From contig LR746277.1 of NCBI GenBank assembly GCA_902729315.2, forward strand, positions 866,001-930,000: a stretch of 64,000 bases of DNA. Reading direction: 5' to 3'. Positions 34,701 through 48,000 of the stretch are shown piece by piece. The position numbers were made by a program, and so were the translations under genes. The notes under the pieces were generated by a model. That model was given only the letters and a program-made list of their open reading frames with translations. It did no database searches and was not told the DNA's origin. Position 1 is the first letter of the stretch, and each line of letters begins with the position of its first letter. Source of the DNA: Spirodela intermedia. Its lineage: Eukaryota; Streptophyta; Magnoliopsida; Alismatales; Araceae.

Positions 34701-37700
34701 GTCTGAGGAGTTACTTGGGTTGATTGTTAATTCCTTGAGTGCCCTTGATAGTGCTGTTCCCCAAGGCTGTCCAGAACCCAGAAGAAGGCCTCAGTCAGTT
34801 CAGAAGATTGCTCTTGTTTTAGACAAAGCTCCTAAGCATCTTCAGCCAGATCTAGTTGCTCTGGTGCCTAAACTGGTTGATAACTCAGAACATTCCCTTG
34901 CTGCTAGTGTTCTGATTGACTGCCTTCAGAAACCAGATAAAGAAACTGAGCTTTGGATGCCGGTATTTCCTGTAACTTTTACCGATTTGACATTTTCTTT
35001 ATTCTGCCTTTTTTTTTTGGGTTTCTTTATTCTATTGTGAAAAATTGAGTAATCATTATCTTTGTGCATTTCTTCGATGTTCTTAGTCATCTGTTAAATG
35101 AAAAAATGTCAGGTATTTGGTGCTCTCAATCAGTTGGAATTTAGTCCTGAGGTTTGGCAACGTGCACTCTTTCAAGCTTTTAATCTGTTGGCTGATAGCA
35201 ATGATGAACTTCTGGTAGCAGCTATCAGTTTTGTTTTCAAGGCTGCATCACAGTGCCAGCTGCTTTCTCACGCGGTATATCTTTCAATCTCCATAGTGTC
35301 AACAGTAGTGATATCTTTTTATGCTTTCTGATAATTGCCTTCCCTATAATTTATGGGATTTATAGTCCAGTCCACTAATTTTCAAAGCTTGGGTGAGCAG
35401 GCTAGAGCAGTCCGTTCAAGATTGAAAAGCTTGGGTCCTGGAGTCCCACAATGTGTTCTGGATGTTCTAGGCAAGACAGTCAGCACATGGGCTGATGTTA
35501 CTGAAGCTATTTTGAGGGATATTGACTCAGATATTGAGCCTGATGGAGATTCCTCATTAACAACTCGCACAGTTTTTCCTGATAGTGTTAATGCTCTTTC
35601 AATGGGATTGTTGAGTACTTCTGAAGAACAGGCTGTTTATGGCAGTCAACACATAGCAGACATTTATGTCTTAATCGAGATGCTTTCCATTCCTGCCATT
35701 TTTGTTGATGTCTCTCAGGTTTTTGTGAGAGCTATTTCTCGTGGAGCCATTACTCTGCAGTCAGTGGCCATGGTGCTGGAAAGACGCCATTCACAGATGT
35801 TCGCCATGAAATCCAGCGCTGCAGCTGATGGTGTTCAAAGTAACGACCTGGCCGAGAAAAAAGATGAAGCATTACCAGTCCAAAATGATGACTATACTTC
35901 ATTTCTTAATCTAGGTCAAGTATTATCTCTCTCTAAAGATTCCAGGGTGCAGGATTTTGTGAGGATGCTTTATGCTATAATGTTTAAAATATATTCTGAT
36001 GCGAATCACCATGAAATGCTATTGAAAACACTCGTTGATAATGCAACAAGTAGCTCAGATGGTCAAGTTGTAGAGATTGATATGGATGTCTTGGCATTCT
36101 TGGTTCGAGAAGAAGATGGCGTTGCCAGAGAGGTTCTAAACATGCTGCGGAAGGTTTGTGAGCTTGCACATGTTGACCGTGCAACACTTTGGCATCAGTT
36201 ATGTGCTATGGAAAATGAAAATCTAAGAGCTCAGGAAGATCGGAAGACAGAACTGGCCAATTTTTCTCGAGATAAGGCAGTTCTGGCGCAAAGACTGAGT
36301 GAATCAGAGGCAACTGTAAATCGTCTTAAGGTATCCGATCCCATCCTATATTGGAAACACTACCGTTCGTCTAGTCCTGTTTGTTTTCTATTTAAGCTCC
36401 TGTTGCTAATGCATGCCTTTCAATTTTGACAGTCTGAGCTAAGGGCTGAGACTGAACGTTTTGTTCGTGAAAGGAAGGAGCTTTCTGAACAAATAGCAGA
36501 GGCTGAAAGTCAACTAGAATGGGCTCGTTCTGAAAGGGATGAGGAAGTCAAAAAGCTGTCTGCTGAAAGGAAGGTCCTTCAGGATCGTCTTCATGACGCA
36601 GAAGTTCAACTTTCTCAGCTGAAGTCTCGAAAGAGGGATGAACTTAAGGTAAACGACGTGTTCTTGTTGCTTCACATGTAATGATGCTGTGCATTAGGAA
36701 AATAATTCATGCATAGAGTATTTCTCCAAGTGTATGCCCGTTTGTTTTTCCTTATGGTTGCCTTCTGCAGTGACAGAGGTACCTTGTTTTATTTTTGTTG
36801 ATAACTATTGTCTTCGGTCGTTACCATTTCCTGCAGGCGCTAACATTCTAATTTGACACTCGGCAAACAAGCTATTGACAAAGTTGACGAATAATTTATA
36901 CTCTCAGTTATTTTTTCAGTAGTAATATTGCAACATTTCTTGAGAGACAGCAGAATGATGCCTAGAAACTGGCTTGTAGCATCAGTTATTATACTTGTGA
37001 TAAATAAAGATAACTGGCGTTGTGGTGATTGCATGAATGGTGGTGTTTCTAAACTTAGAATTAGAATCAGGATCCAGAGAAAGAGAATATTTTTTCATTG
37101 ATTCCCAATGACAAAGGTCGGTTTCATTCCTGTGAGATATTTTTTAAAACAGTAACTGCATTCCAACTACGGAAGTACACCTGCACATCCTTGCCATGCC
37201 CATGATGATAAAATATTTTGCTGAAGTTTTTTTCTTTAATTAATATGCATATGATAAACGAACACTTCGATTTTTTCGGATGGTTTATCTTAGAGCGTCA
37301 CAATTAATGTTAAAAGTTTCAATTCATATTTAACAACTGCACTGTCTAGAAAAAAAAACGACGTTTTTTATGGATTTTTGTTTACTTGCGTGCCAAAGCC
37401 TGATTATATAGCTTGATTTTCCCTGGATCACTTTCTTGATCTGTAATTAACAAGTGTGTTGTTTTGTCAAATTACTTTAAACGAGAAGTTTGAGCGGCTT
37501 CTGATCAGGCGAGCACACTGTAACTAGTTTGTATTATCTTACGGATCCTAGTTTTTTATTTGGGAGAGTCCCAGAGGATTTAGTAATGCCTGCATTTCTT
37601 GTTTGATTGCTCCTCTTAATCGGTGAGATCCCATTATGTGGAATTGGAAGCTTTCGAGAAACACTTCAACCGTTTAATTCTGGTCTATTTGTTTCTGGGA

Positions 37701-39311
37701 TACCTAAATCTACATACATCTTCACGATTTTTTATTTATTATCTTACTTACTTTCAGCTTAGCATATGAAATGACGAAATTGTTCTCTTTCTTATTTATT
37801 TATTGACATTGAACTTGTACGGAATTTGTACTCGGCAGAAAGAAATTGCACTTGCCTATTTATGGTTGAACATAACTGAGTATTTGAAACTTTTCCAGCT
37901 CTCTGTTCCCCTTCCAAGTGTCTTCACCAGTTTGTACTGCTGTTCTTTACAAGGGTGTATAAAGTTTCATGCTTCTGACTTTGTGATCTTTTTTTCACGC
38001 TTAGTATGAGACGTCCATGTTCATACTCGTACTAATATTTTGCTGGATATATCCGCACAGAGAGTTGTGAAAGAGAAGAATGCCTTAGCTGAACGGTTGA
38101 AGAGTGCAGAAGCAGCAAGGAAGAGGTTTGACGAAGAGTTGAAACGCTATGCTACAGAGACTGTAACGAGGGAGGAAGTTCGGCAATCATTAGAAGATGA
38201 AGTCCGGCGGCTGACCCAAACAGTGGGACAGACAGAGGGAGAAAAACGGGAGAAGGAAGAACAGGTTGCTCGATGTGAGGCATATATTGATGGAATGGAG
38301 GCAAAGCTGCAGACTTGCCAGGTTTCCCCTCTTCCTTCCCCTTGTTCTTGTTTTATATCCCTCCCTACCCTATTTGAAGCAATTTACTTGGCAAAGTCAA
38401 GTTTCAATATTTTATCCTCCCTCTGTTATCTGTCAAAGGGTTATAACAAGTATTGTTATTCCTCTATTTGTCTTGGAGGATCATTGAAAAAAGTTGATAA
38501 CTTGTCATTATGGGATCATGTGTCGTGGCTTCTCTTGGCTGCGTGTCTGGGCTCTGGCTAATGGACAACATCGAGTTATTTGATGCAGGAACCATGGAAT
38601 AATTACAAGAATAATCCAAATATTTATCAGCGTTGACATTTCAATGATCTGGTGGAGTGGGTTACTGTCGAATCACCATTGGTTTGAACTATTTTAAGTA
38701 ACAATCATTCTCTGCATATTAGGCTTCAAAGACATATTCTTGTGGTCATGGTAGCTTATGAGCATGTCTTTCTTAATCCGCCTCTATTTTTTCCTGAATA
38801 ATTTCTTTGCATGCAATATTTAGGACTTAGCCATCAGTTTTTCTGGCCAATATGTAATAATTTCAGCCTCTGCTCTTGTATCCAGTAGTGCAGACTTCTT
38901 CTATCTCTACACATCTCCATTTTGATTAGCTTCTTGGTTCTCTCCTGATCCCCTGCACTTTTCCATTTGCAGCAATACATCCACACGCTGGAAGCGTCGC
39001 TACAAGAGGAAATGTCCCGCCACGCCCCACTCTATGGAGCCGGCCTTGAGGCCCTATCGGCCAAAGAGCTCGAGACGATTGCCCGCATCCATGAGGAGGG
39101 GCTCCGGCAGATTCACGCCGTCCAGCAGCAGCGAAAGGGAAATGCCAACTCCCTATTGAGCGGCCACGGGCTCCCTCACACCCACTCCTTATACCCCACC
39201 TCAGCCGCCATGGCTGTCGGGCTGCCGCCGTCGATAATCCCCAATGGTGTCGGGATCCACGGCAAGGGGCAGATGAATGGCGGCATGGGTCCCTGGTTCA
39301 ACCCCTCCTGA
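28760..39311 (+). CDS. Large multi-MATH (TRAF-like) domain protein with C-terminal coiled coil
   Basis: Ten exons: 28760-30239, 30862-31341, 31422-31723, 33840-34571, 34684-34962, 35113-35274, 35371-36330, 36433-36648, 38061-38321, 38973-39311; total 5211 nt, 1736 residues. Domains: low-complexity Ser/Ala N-terminus (1-80); MATH1 about 85-230 (CRWSVAAFPRVKARALWSRY); MATH2 about 263-412 (GKFTWKVHNFSLFREMI); MATH3 about 443-600 (GKFTWRIENFTRLKDLLKKR); MATH4 about 618-755 (GSFTWRVENFSSFKEIM). A long helical middle follows (755-1430). A Glu/Arg/Lys-rich coiled coil (about 1430-1650) leads to a Gly/Pro/His tail. It matches the plant family typified by Arabidopsis At2g25320 in sequence and roughly in length. 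MATH domains bind peptide ligands, often in ubiquitin pathways, but I know of no firmly established function for this family. The acceptor of exon 7 was placed at 35371 because the earlier AG at 35364-35365 breaks the frame. Confidence 0.92.
28799..28846 (+). repeat. GGCGTC-type coding hexanucleotide repeat
   Basis: Repeated GCGTCG units in exon 1 of the MATH gene encode alternating Ser-Ala (residues about 14-31, ASASASASAS). Such tracts expand by slippage and lie in an N-terminal region that is not conserved in the family. Confidence 0.85.
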
Positions 39312-40343
39312 GAGCTTGGAGCCGCCGACCTGTAAGCGATTCTCCTGCTTGCTTGCTTGCTTGCTTGCCTTGCCTTGCCTTGCCTTGCCCGCGTTCTTTC
39401 ACTGGCTCGGGGAGTCTGAACTAATCCACATGATCCATTTGAACTGGTTACGGCTGTCAGATTATCACCCCCAATACTTGCAGTGTCATATAAATAAGAA
39501 ATAGAGAGGAAGATAATGCTTGGAGAGATTTAATTTTTTGTAATTATGATCAGTCAGAGGCTGAGATCGAGAGGAGCTGGTTGTGGCAAATGGAAAGGCC
39601 CAGGAGGCATTGGGATGGCCAAGCCGGAGGTCTAGATTCTTTTGTTTCCACTATTGTCAAAGTTTTTACATCCTTTTACCTTGGAATCCTGAGGAGGGTT
39701 ACCTCTTCTACCCAAAGTCTTATCGTTTTTTTGGATGTTTCCTCCATCTTCTGCAACGGATCCCCCCTCCCGCTCTCCCCTCTCATATTTCTTGGCAGAG
39801 GGCAGTGTGTTTGACCCAGGCCATCCTTTAAAGCCTGGAACAAGCCATTGGGATGGTGTCCAGCCTGGCCAACCTTGAGAATTAATCGTCAAAATGCTGT
39901 TTGATGATGCTAACTGTTGTTTTATGATGCTGGCTGTAGCTCACATCACCACTATCACTGCCATCATAATTATCCCTTGGTTTTATTTGAGGAAATATTC
40001 AAGGAACTACATAGTTTATCAAGGGGTTTTGAATTCTAGAGAATAGAATCTTGGAATGTTGTTTGATATTTTGTTTGGCTTAAACTATTATGTTCATCAT
40101 CATCATCATCATCATCATCACCATTCCAGAATATTCAAGGAATTACATAGTTTATCAGGGGGTTTTGAATTCTAGAGAATAGATTCTTGGAATGTTTGAT
40201 ATTTTTGTTTGGCTCAAATTAGTGTTCATCATCACCATTCCAAAATATTCAAGGAATTACATAGTTTATGAAGGGGTTTTGAATTCTGGAGAATAGATTC
40301 TTGGAATGTTGTTTGATACTTTTGTTTGGCTCATAATGTTATG

Positions 40344-40377
<34 letters not shown>

Positions 40378-41650
40378 CTTCAACCGCGTTAGATCAATAT
40401 AGGATGTACTCAATGTGTTTTAATAAGGTTATTCCAAAAATTTGACAATGAACTCACAAAGTGCTTAACTACTCTAATTATCCTATTTTTTGCTTTATAA
40501 TATAGCTATCGTTATGATCATGCTCCTGATAGCTGCCTCCTATTTTCTCAGATGAGTATAGCGAGAGGCTCCCTAGAGCTTATAACTTTTGGTACATTAG
40601 TTTTTAGATGGGGGGCACTTATCTCTAAATGAATTAATACAGTTTGAAAACTGAGAACTTGGGCCTGGCCCAGTTTTTTTGGGCTTGGGCCTCAAAACTT
40701 TGTGCAAGAGAAAGGAAGGCTTGCTCCATCTGACTTAGCTGCCCAAGATCTAAACATATAAATATCAACCATTTTCGTTATAAAAGTGGCAATGTTTCGA
40801 GTGGCCAGATCTTACCATAAATAGAAATTTTGCTCAAATCTTGCATGTTCCCCGCCAGATCTTACATGGTCATTTTGTACATGTACCCAGAAGCTCTCAT
40901 AATTGGAAATTAGGGTTCTTCTAATATGGTATCAACATCTTGTGGAGGGTGCCTAGCTTAGCTTCATGGGCCACACCTTATATGAAGCACATATATTCAG
41001 TAGAGCAATCCCTCACTTAGTCATGAAAGTTATGAAGCAACGTTAGAAGTCAATCATCAAACATATCTTAAGATCATTTAATAAGCCATTTAGGGAAAGA
41101 AGACCCTTCTTGCTTCCTTATTTGGCAAAAACTATAACACACCAATTGAAGAGAATCACATGTAAGCAAATTGTTTAAATTTGAAAAATATCTCTGAAAG
41201 ATATCATTCAGTCTATTTTAGGATCCCTAGTGAAGGTTGCAAGCTTAAACTCTTGATAATCTGGTATTATAATCAAGAAATAATCTTGATAATTTGTTTC
41301 GCTAAAGCATCATTCTTGACATCAATAATGAGAGAAAAATAATAGACAATCTAAATTCATGACCGAGCTCTTGTGAAATACCTATTGGCAAGGTTGACTT
41401 TCAAGTAATGGTCCAAGTCCCATGCATCTTTCTTAGATATTTCTGCAAAAATGAGCCAAAAATACTGGTGGCCCTCCATGAAAGATGTACAGGGGGAAAA
41501 AAAAAAAAGAGCTACTTTTGAGGGTGATTTTTGCTAAATTTGCCAACCATTTCAAAGAAGTAAAAAGTCAACGCATAATCCCCTCGATGCCTCTACCTCT
41601 AAGAGTTTCCGAGTAAGCCACAAGTACAACCCAGCGATCCCTCCGCTTGG
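39312..41650. other. 3' flank of the MATH gene and intergenic spacer
   Basis: Begins with a GCTT-type run becoming GCCTT (39347-39389) in the presumed 3' UTR. It contains the 115-bp minisatellite at 39993-40377. From 40380 to 41650 it is AT-rich with no recognised gene or element. Confidence 0.55.
39993..40377. repeat. Three-copy minisatellite (about 115-135 bp units) with TCA trinucleotide tracts
   Basis: The unit starting AATATTCAAGGAA-TACATAG and containing GGTTTTGAATTCTAGAGAAT and TTGGAATGTT occurs at 39994, 40130 and 40244. Each unit ends with a TCA/ATC run of different length (about 40095-40121, a short one at 40225-40236, and 40343-40377). The unit-length variation comes mainly from these runs. 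Confidence 0.92.
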
Positions 41651-41656
41651 GGAGAG

Positions 41657-41682
41657 GTGTAGTAGTAGTAGTAGTAGTAGTA
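41657..41682. repeat. (GTA)n microsatellite upstream of the hydrolase gene
   Basis: About eight GTA units roughly 400 bp before the hydrolase start codon. Confidence 0.95.
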
Positions 41683-41955
41683 GGGCCGGGAGGTTTAGGC
41701 GTTGACCTTTTTCTTCGGTCTTTTCTTCGCCTGGGTCACGAGTAAGGTTACGAAATGGGCCTGTTTTGGGCCACGCCCAATACTCCCATTTTTATTTATT
41801 TCGGAATTTAGTCGATTTGGAAATGTGAGGAAAAAAATAAAATCGGGCGAGCGACGGAGGAACAGCCTCCGTTCCTGTCTTGTAACTACGACTACGTGGG
41901 GCTTCTCCTCCTCGTCCTTCCTCTGCCACCAAATCATGAGCCTACCATATCCACT

Positions 41956-41994
<39 letters not shown>

Positions 41995-42079
41995 GTGGGT
42001 GTGGTACTTCATAACGGTGACAAAAACATACGCTCGAGGGAGGGAGGGGGGAGAGAGAAAGTAGGCGTGAGGAAGAAAG
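41683..42079 (+). promoter_or_regulatory. Promoter-proximal and leader region of the hydrolase gene with CT repeat
   Basis: Contains a (CT)n tract (41959-41992) about 90 bp before the start codon, then a purine-rich leader. The open frames across the repeat on both strands are low-complexity artefacts. No convincing TATA box. Confidence 0.4.
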
Positions 42080-45000
42080 ATGAGCTCGGCACTGCTTCCT
42101 GCAGCCACCGTCTTCTACTCGCCCTCTGTTGGGTCTCCAGGCCGCTTAAAAAGGAGGCCTCTTCCGCCGCCGGCAGGCCAGCGCCGGCGGACTGGCGGCG
42201 CCGGCGCCGGCGCCGGCGGGTGGCAGCTTATGCCCGTTGTGGCGGCCAATTCTTCCGACGGCAAGGGAGACGAGGGGTCCTCGTTCAACCCGTTTGGATT
42301 TGTAACGGATAATCCTTCCAGTAGGAGCGCCATCCAGCTCCCTGAGTCGCCGGCTGAAGACGGAAATGTCGGCCAGATGCTCTACGTAATGACTGACACC
42401 CATCGCCCACTCTTCCCCTTAATGTCAGGCTGCTTCCGATTGCCCTAAGATCTCTATGATTTGAAGGCTAATTTTTCTTATTTTGGATAAGGCAGTGAAC
42501 TTTCTTCATAAATTTGTTATATAAATAGAGTTTAATCGTTAGAGATTTTCGCTAGATAATAGCAACCCAATTAATTTTTGTCATGTAACGAAGATCATCA
42601 GAGAATTTTGATGATCGTGCTAGGGGTTTTATCATTTCTCCAAAGAACCTGCATTGGTTTTACGAAAATATTGCGAGTTCAATTAAGTTTGATTTAAAAA
42701 AAATAAATCAATACGTTTGTGTTTGTGGTTTGAAAGAAAACCAAGATAATTCATTTCTTACATTTTTTTACACAATGATGGTGAAGACCTAATCCCACCT
42801 AAATATCAGATTATGTAGTGACCAAGCTACAGGCTTAGTTATTCTTCTAAAGGCCTTCCATTGTTTTTACAAAGAACACGACGATGAATATAAAATTTGA
42901 ATATTTTATATAATCCATTTGTCTGTGGAATTGATCACTTATCGAAAGTGCGATAGACATAAAACTCGGTGTAATCTTGATAATTTTTTAGAATTTTTTT
43001 TATGATGGCCATACTAACTAGCTAATCCTTCATAAATCTTTTTTTTTTCTCATTCATCAACGATTCTCGATAAATCGCATTAATTATTCTTTTTAATGAA
43101 GTTCGCATTAGTTTATGAAGAATAATGTCCTTAATTTCTGCCTTATGGACTAAAATATCTGTCTTCATGTGATAGACAGTCACTTCCTTTCCGTTCTGTT
43201 TCTATGTGGGAGATACAAATGGCAGCCATCTGTGGCCCATTCTTTATGATGTTTCCCTTGTTCTTCTCTCTATCTGGGGATGTTCAAAGACTTTCACCAG
43301 TCCACGGAAACATCTTCTTCTCCTTTGAAAGTAAGAAGGTGAACGAACTATGTCATAGTTTATTAGTTTCTAGAGGACCAAGAGGTCTCTAAATGTCTCC
43401 GAAGCTGTCCAATTCAGCCTCATAGATATCAAAATAACGAAGTTTCTGCTTGCTCTCTGATAGGAAGGACTAAAGGGCCTTCGAAGAATTCTTCTCTCTG
43501 TGATATGAAATTGGGAATATTGTACTCTTTTGGCACGATGGGGTCATATGTTTTACGCAAAAAAATTACAAAAGAGTGAGAAAATACCTTTCAACCGATG
43601 CAAACTTGTATTTTATGGGAGATTAAACCGTTCATTTTATTTGTGACTTTGGCTGCTACTCAGTGCTTTTACTTTAGACTCTGCTCGAGTTTACTTGAAT
43701 TTGGTGAAACATTATTCGAGTTAGGGATAGGACTGGTGCTTTCCACTCAGTGGAAAGCTTGCTTGCTCAGAGTTATCTAACCTTCCCAGGTTGCAAGTTT
43801 GGTCAACTCTATACATAATTAATTCCTTTAGTAGTGTTTTTGCTGACAATGGGTACAGGGTTTAGTGGTTTCCTCTTTTAGTCGTATTCGGTCTTAGTCA
43901 CTATTTGAAATCCACAACAGGGTGGTTGAATTGATCGATTATTGCCCTATCAGTTACCGTTACATTGGCTGCAGACCAGAAAATCCCTTTTCAAAAAACT
44001 TTGAAAATGGTATCAGTCAGTTGATTGTTTATGAGTTGTTGAAATAACAATCAAGACCCAAATAGGTGTATGCTTGATGAAATTTCCGGAAACATAAACT
44101 CCTCAAAGGAATTGTACAAAGTAATCGTTTTTCTTACTTTTGATACAAACTATTCACACATCACCCATAATACTTGGTTCTAAGGGAGACCTACCCCTAA
44201 TTTTCCTTTTTGTTGAGCTTCTTCTTCGGCTTATTAAGTCACTCTTTACCTCGTTGGACGTGGCTGTTCATGACGTCCATCCAAGGGGATGGATCTTGAT
44301 AGGCTGCGTCAGAAATTACTGCACTGAAGAAGTTTAGGACAGATGAACACCTAGCTTTCATTTCAGATGGTTCTTGATCTCAGTTAGGATTACAATGATG
44401 CTTTATTGATCCATATATTACTACATTTTTTATTTATTTATGATATTTAAGAACAAACTGAGAAGTAACTGCGGCATTAATCCCTAGTATAAATTTTTCT
44501 TTCCACATTCTTCTTTTAATTTAGTTTTTTTTTGTTTCTTTCCTGTTTCATTCAGAGAATACAGGACAAAGGGAAGGAGTATGGCTCTTATGTCAAATCG
44601 GGGAAATTCAGGTGGTTTGTGAGAGAAACAGGTATCCATCTTTTGTTCGTTTGAAAGTATGCAAGTGGCTATTAAGGGCTGCCTAGTCAGCATCCATAAT
44701 CATTCTTTGTATTTATGATATATAAAAAAATTTCAATCGAAGCAGGTTTCCAAATTAAATAGAGAAATCCTGAATGTAACATATTTTCCATTACTAGGGA
44801 GCAGATATTGATCCTAGTTTCCATTCCATTCATATCGTTCATGATTTAGAGAGAGAGAGATCATGAAGGTAACATATTTTTAGGAGCCTGAATCATGAAC
44901 GATATGAGTGGCATGTAAATTTCGATTGATTTCTGCTACTAAACTTTTCCAGAATGTATCATGAGAGGTGTGACATATAATAGCAACTAAGAAGGCTGAC

Positions 45001-48000
45001 AGTAGAATGACTTCAATCGCATGATGATCATGAAAAACATACTGAGAAGGAAGCTCGTTTTGCATAAAATTATTGAAACTTGCTTCCTGTTTCTTTCATT
45101 TATATCTCACTTGAACCTTAAATTTTAGCTCTAATGCTTACCAAAACAGACCTACTTTCTGATTTTTTTTCATGTGCTTTGTTTCCATTTTGATAGTCGT
45201 GATAAAATGAGTAGGTTCCACGACAAGCAGACCTTTTGTTGATGAAAGGTTAATTGTAGGAGTCCTTTTGGGGCCCAGAGAGGAAACCTACGATGGCTTG
45301 ACTTCGTGTCATCCGAAAAAAAATCTTCATCGAATTTAATTTCATATTAATCTTTTGAGCATCAGCTCATTTGCCTAGTATTGATGTGAAATTTCCCTAT
45401 ATTTTTTTAATTATTATGCCATTTTTTTCCCACACTTGTATCCTAGTTTTTATGATGAAGAAACAGTTCCAAGAATAGTGTATTTGTGATCGCATGAGAG
45501 ATTCTCTGTCATAGAAAAGATAAATATCATTCCATAATAGTATTTGCTCTTATAACACATGCTTTTGGAAAACCATTTTTGTAGGTTCATCAGATAACTG
45601 TCGTGGAACCATCGTGTTTCTCCATGGGGCTCCAACGCAATCTTTTAGCTATCGTGTGGTTATGGCTCAGGTATTTTGTTAATCTTCTGTCCGCTTTGAT
45701 ATGCATGACCATATGTCACGCCATAGTGTCTGCATATTTAGTCTTCATCTTTCTCTGTTATTGAAAATTTTAATTCGTCATCTCTTTCATTCTAACCCTT
45801 AATTGCAATACCAAATCCATATCTTTCTATTGAATTATTTGACTGCTGAATTTTTCCTCTGTTTAACAATAACCTACACTCATACATATCAATCTGCATT
45901 TAAAATCACGATATACTGTGATAGTATGAAAGTTCAGGTGAGCTTTGTGCTTGGTCTGCCTCTTCTGGAAACTGAAGGAATTCGCATCGACGTTTTCAGC
46001 AGAAATCAGCAGTCAGCATAAAACTGTCACCTTGTGAAATTTGACTCGTTTGGAGCTCAGAAATGCCCAAAAGTTTCTATCATTGACCTTTAAAGGTCAT
46101 GAATGGGAATCGTCCAATTCTATTAGATGATGATGACCCTTATGTTGGTGCTTCTTTTAATGCAGAGAAGTTTTAGTTATTTGTTTTCCAAAATCATTCA
46201 TTTACTTAAAAAAACTTATTAAATGATAATTCCGAATGTAATGCGTGCAAAAGTGAAGCTACTGACATGAAATGGAGATTCGGTGAACATTCATACTTAG
46301 ATATTTCAAACAAGGAATACTCATCGGGAAAATGATGTTTGTTGTGGAAGATGGACGAGGTACACGCGTCATTGTAAAACCCTGAAGATGAACTAGGGCA
46401 GGGAACCATGATGCTGATTTGATTATGATGATGATTTTACATAGACGATACAACGCTTTAGACCTTGTGACTTTGTCTTTGACGACATTGAGATGTCGAT
46501 TCATTCATAACCAATTCCTGGCGAGGAAATATTTTGCAGTTTCCTTCCCTGAATATAGGTCTGCATGCAATGTTTAATCATAGGTCTGAATGACCGCTAG
46601 CCAAAGAGGATGTGGATTGAACTGGGAAGATTCTATCGATCATTTTTCGGAAATTATCTTAGGCAACCCTTGTTTGTTCTGCTCTGTGAAAATGCAGATT
46701 CACCAAAGTTGGATCGGATATACTTATACCATGCCTAATTAAAGATATTTCTATGTGTCCATATGCCACGAAAAATTTGCAACCAGCCCTCTTAAGTAAC
46801 TTCATGCTACAATTTACTAATTATGTAGGTGATCATCTTCAGAATAGCTTTTTTAACTGTTGCGAGAATCTCCATTACGTGATCATCTAAAATTTATGTG
46901 CGTGAATAATTTTTCTTTTGATGCTTTACGTAACTCTCATGTGGTTATACGTCGCAATCCAATTGGTCTCGAAAATTTATCTTTAATATTTTTTCGCAAC
47001 TAAGTAATTCTTATCAAAACAGATGGCTGAGGCTGGTTTCCACTGCTTTGCGCCAGACTGGATAGGATTTGGTTTCAGTGACAAACCACAGCCAGGTTAT
47101 GGATTCGACTACACAGGTATGGGTGATTTACTTTTCGTTTACCACATAGCTCTCCCTTGACATGTTTTTCTTAATTGTGGAAAACCAGAGAAGGAATTCC
47201 ATGAAGAACTTGAAAAGCTCTTAGCTGTGCTGAAAATTGATTCTCCATTCATCCTTGTATCTCAGGTTACACTTAACAGAAAATCTGGCAATTATCTTTC
47301 TCTGAATTTTTTGAAGATGGTAATAAATTATTTCAGTTGCAATGTAAAGATGGCAAAATACATTTTTCCATGCAATGAAAAAAACTTAGGAGGAAAATAT
47401 TTAGCCGGAATGAATATAATTATAATTATTTATATTTTTTATGTTTTAAATATTTACATCTGCCTTCGTATTTTGCAGGGTTTTCTTGTAGGTTCGTATG
47501 GGTTGACGTGGGCTCTAAAGAACTCAGAGATGGTCTCAAAGATTGTACTTCTTAATGGCCCACTGACAGCTTCATCTCCTCTTCCTGGGTTGTTTCAACA
47601 GCTAAGGTCAGATTTTTGATCAGTCTATTGAATCTATCATTTGGCGAAAAAAATAAATGATCTTGGTCTTTTTTATTTCATCTGTAAATAGTTTCACTGA
47701 CATCTTTAGTTCCATTCCTCGTACAAACCTTATTGTATTATATTTTATTTTAATTATGGTTCCCATTATTTCAGGATTCCACTCTTCGGAGAATTTACAT
47801 GCCAGAATGCTGTTATGGCTGAGCGTTTCATCGAAGCAGGTAGCGCGTATGTATTAAAAATGCATCTTCTTTGTCCTGTCTTTCCATTTTCTGTAGGACT
47901 AATCTTTTATCTTTCATTTTTTTTATTTCCTATGAGTATAGTTCAGGATTCATATTTACTGATCTTACATCTTATCTCTTGGCAGTTATATGCTAAAGTT

